A DNA stretch of 64,000 bases from Epiperipatus broadwayi (Eukaryota; Onychophora; Udeonychophora; Euonychophora; Peripatidae): the NCBI GenBank assembly GCA_028023455.1, contig JAQFVV010012420.1:248001-312000 (forward strand), given 5' to 3'. Of the stretch, positions 58,906 to 64,000 are shown piece by piece. The notes below the pieces were generated by a model. That model saw nothing but the letters and a program-made list of their open reading frames with translations, had not been told where the DNA came from and made no database searches. The position numbers and the translations under genes were made by a program. Position 1 is the first letter of the stretch, and every line of letters starts with the position of its first letter.

Positions 58906-61080
58906 ATATATATAGAGAGAAAGAAAATGAATATTGAAAGATTTTTAACATGTTATGTTGTTGTTTTTTGAGAATAGAAATTAATACTGAGTGATAAAAA
59001 TATTGATTCTTTGGCAACTTAAATTACATCAGCTGAAGTTATGGTTGCATGATCTAAGTCATATTAATAATTTTGTCTAAGACTTTGAATATTTTGGACA
59101 TTTGTCTTGCAATAATTAAACAATAGTTATGAACATCTGCCTATTGTTTGGTGCAGTTTATGCTATTAAATAAATATCAACTTCAAATTTTTCTGGATCC
59201 CTCACAAAATCATAAAGATATAGAAAGACACATTTGATATCACTTCTTGCTGCTACTTATGGCTTTTGCTAGGCCATTATTTTGACTGGAAAATTTTTGT
59301 AAAAAAAATATGATCTTAGGCCAATGTATTTGGATCTTTAAGAGCCGAAATTTCACTTCATATTTCAAAGATAGTAGATACTTTAACTTAGATAAAAATA
59401 AAATAAATTTATCCAGGTTACACATAATTAAAGAATGCACAAACGAATATTTATCACATATATATATACTGAACATATACATGCAGTTTTCAAGTAAACC
59501 AAAGCATATATATAATTTACTCTATTAAAAATTTTATATAACATTTTTTATATTTTCCCTGATTACTGGTGGCACAGGAAATTGCATACATATTTTAAAG
59601 CAAATGTAAATAAAACCACTGGGAATAAATTGAACATTTTACATTGACTAGCTGATAATATTTGGTGCCATTCTTTCTTTTATATCAGGCTATCATGTAG
59701 ACTCTTTTAAGAAAAACATCATTTGTGCAAAGATTAGCTTGCAGATTCTTTTAAATTGAAGATATATTTGATAAGCCAAATGGTGAGTTTTCGTTTGAAT
59801 GATTACTTATCAAAATTATTTATAATACTTATATAAAAGCCAATATTTATGTAATTTGGGTAATGCAGCAAAACTGATATTAGCCAAACACACATTTTTA
59901 TAATAGGTTTTAAACAAATTCTATAAAGGTCTTTTACAATTCTTTCCATAACTCTTTTAAAAATAATTACTGAAAAAATATGTACAATCTCCTAACATAT
60001 TATGGCCTCCTTCACTACTTTTAATTTAAAACAATTTGCATTTTGATGATGTTTAGCTTCATTATTTTTACAATAACGCTTTGATAAACAATGAGTTCAT
60101 TAATGTTTACAGTGTCTCTTTAAATGTGAGATTTTAGATTAAATTGTATTAAGTGAATTATCACTAATAATTTGAAGAAAGACCAGTGGCAAAATGACAG
60201 ATTTGATAAAACAATTCCTGATAGCTAAATAAAATGAAAATTTTTTCATTAAGTCAGTTAAATGGGCTTACTGTGTTAACATGCCACTCGGATCCTCAAA
60301 GCATCTATCTTATGACATATATATACCAACTAATGTAATTTTTTTTATTATAATCATTAAATGCATTATTGGCTTATGTCTTGTGTAGTGATTAGTGTTT
60401 TTTTGAGATTCAAATCCAGAGTTAAAACTATCTATAATTAATGCCACTAAATATTAAATTTTGGTTAATTAATAAACATATCAGATTATTTTTAACTGCA
60501 CAGAAAAAATAAGTTATAGATAAATATACTAACATTAAAAAAAAAAGCTATGATAATGTCATAATGCACAATAACCACCAGTGATAAAAGTTGCATGTTA
60601 TAACACAAAATTTACTTTTGCTTCACCATTCAATGATCATAATACCTCATTGTTTTATTTGACAAATATATATATATATCTGCATTTTTAATTCAATGTA
60701 ATTGCTTTATCTTCACCAAACTTAAAAAAACAACAATATAAAGTTTTATATGTGTTTACTATATATTATAATGGAATGTTGTGTGCATAGTTTACACTAG
60801 CAAGAAATTATCTAAAGGATTAATAAAATTTAAACCAACTTTTATTTCAGAGGCAAGAAGTAAATTATTTTCATTACTGTGGAAATCATTATCTATATAT
60901 TGAAGTGGTTGATTCTATTTGCCCTTTCATGCCACATTTCTGTTACTATATCCCAATTTAAACTAGTTCACGTTATAGAACTAAATAACTGATGGTTACA
61001 TGATTATGTATTTAATAATTAATATAGCCAGCAGTAAAGAATAAGTATGATAATTTAATATTAAATATAGAAATAAAACA
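58906..61080. other. Unassigned A+T-rich interval
   Basis: I see no gene-like frame with a domain and no RNA gene. Short frames on both strands near 59240-59530 overlap and look random. Confidence 0.45.
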
Positions 61081-61299
61081 AACTCCTTTTTAAAACTTGC
61101 TTTTTATATGACTATAATCATGAAAAAGAAATCCAACATTTCAACTATTTTATATAGTCTTTTTCAAGGCACATTAAAATAAAATATATATAATAATAAA
61201 CATCACATATTCCAAAAAAAATATTAAATTAAAAATTACAAAATATATTCATAACCAAAAATTTATATTATATTATTTGAAAGAAATTGTGTTAATTAC

Positions 61300-61860
61300 T
61301 ATACAGTTTATTAGTAAATTAAAAGTTTTTTTAGAAGGTAAGATTTTAAAAATTTGGTTTTTGTAAAGTTAGATATAGTTAGTGTATACTAACATTGCTC
61401 TGGAGGTTGCTATTTGTTGTTTTATGGAATTAAAAATTGAGGATTTTCTTTTATATGAGATATTAGTGATTTGTTGTAGGGACCTTATTTTTAAGTATGG
61501 GGTTGGATTTTATAAGCAAAAAAAGGATTTAAGTATGGGTAATAGTCTAAGTAGTTTTTTGTCAGGAATATATATGTATAAGTTTGAAGAGCAATTTTTT
61601 AATTATAATAGGAATAAACCAATTTTTTATGTTAGATATGTTGATGACTATTTTATGGTTTTCAATGGTAATAAAAGTGCAAATAATTTTTTGAATTATA
61701 TTAATGGTAAAGTTAAAAAATAAAGTTTACTATGGAAAAAGAATATATTAATGTCATTGAATATATGGATGTTAGAATTTTTAAAAAAATTGATAGGAAT
61801 GGTAGTATTATTATAGAAACATCTGTATTTAGAAAAAAAATTTTTTTTTTGATTATCATG
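61300..61860 (+). pseudogene. PLE B1 reverse transcriptase, partial
   Basis: Motif A is seen around 61365-61395 as FVKLDIV, then a stop, then VYTNIA. The open frame 61382-61723 (113 aa) then has the motif B equivalent MGNSLSSFLSG (residues 52-62) and the catalytic FYVRYVDDYFMVF (YVDD at 86-89). After its stop, a shifted frame at 61731-61850 has MEKEYINVIEYMDVRIFKK and TSVFRKK, the block following motif C. The RT N-terminal half is missing, and compared with the B2 copy about 90 bp after FRKK are deleted. It is inactive. Confidence 0.8.
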
Positions 61861-61873
61861 TTCAAATAGTAAT

Positions 61874-62452
61874 TTGTTTGGGAATGAGGTTGATATTATT
61901 AGGAATGAATGTTTTATGAATGATTATCCTAGGGGTGTAGTTGAACATTTATTTTCTAATAAAAATATAAATAAAATAAAAAATAGAATGGGATTAGATA
62001 GGAATAGAGAAAAGGTTATTTATGTTGGTTTTAATATATCTAAAGATTTATTTATTAAAGTTAAGAAATTAATTAAAATGATTTATAGGAAATATAATGT
62101 TTCAATTTGTCCAGTTTATAAAAAGAAAGCAAGTTTAAATTTTTTAATTAATAATAATGGGGACTATAATAGGTTAGACATTATGAATTCAGTTTATTTG
62201 ATAAACTGTTTGAATTGCTTCAGAAAGAATGTAGAAATGACATATGTTGAGACTAGTAAGAATAAATTAAAAACTAGATTAAAACAGCATTTAGGTGATA
62301 AGAATTCTGCTGTTTACATTCACATGAATAAAGTTAAGCATGGGGATTTTGAAATAAAGCCTTTGGAAAGGATGATAAAGGAAGGTACTTGCATTAATGA
62401 AATAAAACCAGAATTAAATAGGTTGTTAATGGAAAAAGAGAAAAGAAAATAA
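61874..62452 (+). pseudogene. PLE B1 C-terminal region with GIY-YIG nuclease
   Basis: This 192-aa open frame starts in the connection region (FGNEVDIIRNE) and ends with the nuclease. SVYLINCLNC is the GIY strand with two Cys, MTYVETSKN is the YIG equivalent with Gly replaced by Glu, KTRLKQH supplies the Arg and His positions, and YIHMNKVKHGDFEI and PLERMIKEG precede the C-terminal helix ending LMEKEKRK. The Gly-to-Glu change in the signature probably inactivates it, since copy B2 retains YVG. The frame is long and otherwise intact, with a natural stop. Confidence 0.8.
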
Positions 62453-62855
62453 TAGGTTTTTAATTAAATGTTTTATATATATAAAAAAGGAAATTGTTTT
62501 TGTTTAAGTTGTGATTGTTTGTAATAGCAAAGGGGAGAGAGATAAGGTAAATTTTTGGTTATGAATATATTTTGTAATTTTTAATTTAATATTTTTTTGG
62601 GAATATGTGATGTGCATTATTATATATATTGTATTTTAATGTGCCTTGAAAAAGACTATATAAAATAGTAGAAACATTGGATTTCTTTTCATGATTATAG
62701 TCATATAAAAAGCAAGTTTTAAAAAGGAGTTTGTTTGTTTTATTTCTATATTGGATATTTATGAACTATTTTGGAAAAAATAACTGTGTGATTGATATAT
62801 TAAATTAGTTAATATTAAATACAAGTACTGTGTCTACACTGAATTTAATGTAATT

Positions 62856-62985
62856 TAGCAGGGATTCGAACTCAGACTTTCAAGCTCCCCACAGCCATCC
62901 ACTCCATCTTAGATCATTTATCTTTTTCACAATTATGTGATCATGTGTATTTGGTTATATAAGAGGGGGTGGGGGATGTGAATTA
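62856..62985. repeat. Single arm of the 37.4/48.7-kb foldback family
   Basis: gggattcgaactcagacttt and caagctccccacagccatcc ... ctccatctta, followed by gatcatttatctttttcaca and tggttatataag, match arms of 37413-37818 and 48686-48867. Confidence 0.6.
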
Positions 62986-64000
62986 CATTTTCACATAAAG
63001 AAAAGTTTTTCTTACTTTTCCTGACAAAAAGATCAAAACTAAAAAAAGACAAATCAAAAATAAAAATTATATTTTCTCTGATCTTGGCATCTCATTGCCT
63101 AAGACTCTTGTTCTTAAAGGTAAAATGCAAAGCAGGATGACCATTAATACATTAGTAAAATTTAACATTTGGTAAAATAATAGCCACCTGACTTTGCTTT
63201 AACTTATTAGCAAAAAAAAATATCTGGTAACAAAAAAAAAAAAAAAAACAATTATTTTTAATCTTTTTTTTTTTTTTTGTAAATATGTTCCAACACTTGA
63301 ACAACTTTTAAAAAATTGCAAATGTGGAATATTCGCAATAGTTAAAAATAAAAATAAAATATTACTTGCGTATATATTATGATATACATAAAATATAAAT
63401 TATAGCCTTTAATATTTGTTTTATTCTTGTGTGTGGGTAAAAATATTTACACAGATCCATTCATTTTACAGTGTTTATATAATTCGTACCTAATTTATTG
63501 TGATTATAATAGTGATAAATACAGCTTAAATTAACACACACTAATATTTTTCTATATATATATGAGTAGTAGCTTTAGCTACAGCCACCTTGTGTGAGAC
63601 CACTCCAAGAGTGCCAGTCATAATATATCCTCTGATGAGACGTTCAAATAGGTGTTAACCATTTAATGTCGTCACTAACCAACTACACTTTAACAAAAAA
63701 AAAATACATACATGTATATTGAAACTTCCCCATCTGTCATAATCATTAGAGTATGGCCGACATGTAGACCCTTATCCCCCAAGCATTGATATGCCAAGCC
63801 ATGACCACCTCATCTTCCCAACTCCTGAGCTAGAAACAATGAGACACAGCGCATGGGCATAAGGATCCCTACTTCATATAGAATCCTATGAAAACTATGC
63901 AAAGTAATTAAAATAGAATATGAAATGAATGCATCTATGCTCTCATTCATTATTGGAGGCTTACAGGATTTTTTGCAAAATTTGCTATACTGCCACAGAA
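62986..64000. other. Unassigned interval
   Basis: Poly-A and poly-T runs are present at 63220-63285. The last 440 bp are less A/T-rich and may be an unidentified repeat; a CTGATGA word at 63632 lacks the rest of a hammerhead. Confidence 0.35.

Larger units (their letters stand above)
61081..62740 (+). mobile_element. Penelope-like element B1 with inverted terminal repeats
   Basis: This compact PLE is enclosed by inverted repeats of about 180 bp, at 61081-61265 and 62560-62740. For example, tttttatatgactataatca and tagtctttttcaaggcac on the left match tgattatagtcatataaaaa and gtgccttgaaaaagacta on the right. Between them lie an RT piece, a small deletion and a GIY-YIG piece, all on the plus strand. 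PLE pseudo-LTRs in inverted orientation are known, and this copy shows both. The related copy B2 is at 7080-8470. Confidence 0.8.

Noticed and set aside
63625-63660. CTGATGAGACG... word resembling a hammerhead start near the window end
   Set aside because: The expected GAAA box is missing and the potential stem relies on G-U pairs, so the match is too weak.
1-64000. CRISPR arrays, bacterial operons, riboswitches or rRNA
   Set aside because: No regularly spaced repeats, ribosome-binding-site-led gene runs or rRNA-like sequence were seen; the content is eukaryotic retroelements.

Overview
This window looks like intergenic or intronic DNA from an animal nuclear genome, most likely an invertebrate. 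It is strongly A+T-rich, full of A/T homopolymers and (TA)n tracts, and contains no intact host gene that I can recognise. The readable coding sequence is nearly all decayed retroelement: Penelope-like elements (PLEs) with reverse transcriptase (RT) plus GIY-YIG nuclease, RTE-type LINEs with AP-endonuclease plus RT, and one long LTR element. PLEs together with this RTE type suggest an invertebrate such as a chelicerate, another arthropod or a mollusc; that assignment is an inference and I would not name a species.

Layout. 0-5.3 kb: a PLE split by a near-full-length RTE with a 10-bp target duplication, then the 3' end of another LINE. 6.2-8.7 kb: an inverted repeat carrying hammerhead-like motifs, then a head-to-head PLE inverted duplication. 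9.8-14.1 kb: an RTE inverted composite and several large inverted repeats. 14.9-15.3 kb: a minus-strand TATA box, leader and splice-donor candidate. 15.6-20.7 kb: short repeats and a pair of pogo-like terminal inverted repeats bracketing a 5'-truncated PLE with a well-preserved GIY-YIG domain. 21.9-28.0 kb: two diverged copies of a 1.5-kb unit and a family member carrying a perfect 38-bp palindrome. 28.06-30.65 kb: a second RTE copy with internal deletions and an 8-bp target duplication. 33-41 kb: an LTR-like stretch, a tRNA-derived SINE with a 15-bp target duplication, foldback repeats and PLE debris. 43.8-46.4 kb: an RTE 3' end, a hAT-type MITE with 8-bp target duplication, and an inverted repeat with hammerhead-like motifs around a tRNA-like core. 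50.76-58.9 kb: an LTR retroelement with LTRs of about 1.8-1.9 kb, a gag-like region, no recognisable pol, and a nested pogo-like MITE. 61.08-62.74 kb: a compact PLE enclosed by inverted repeats of about 180 bp.

The genes do not form a host pathway; the common thread is retroposition. The most interesting theme is the PLE biology: several PLE families, repeated head-to-head or inverted arrangements, and hammerhead-type ribozyme cores inside inverted repeats, in one case flanking a tRNA-like sequence. All coding copies seen are interrupted, so the protein machinery is probably inactive locally.
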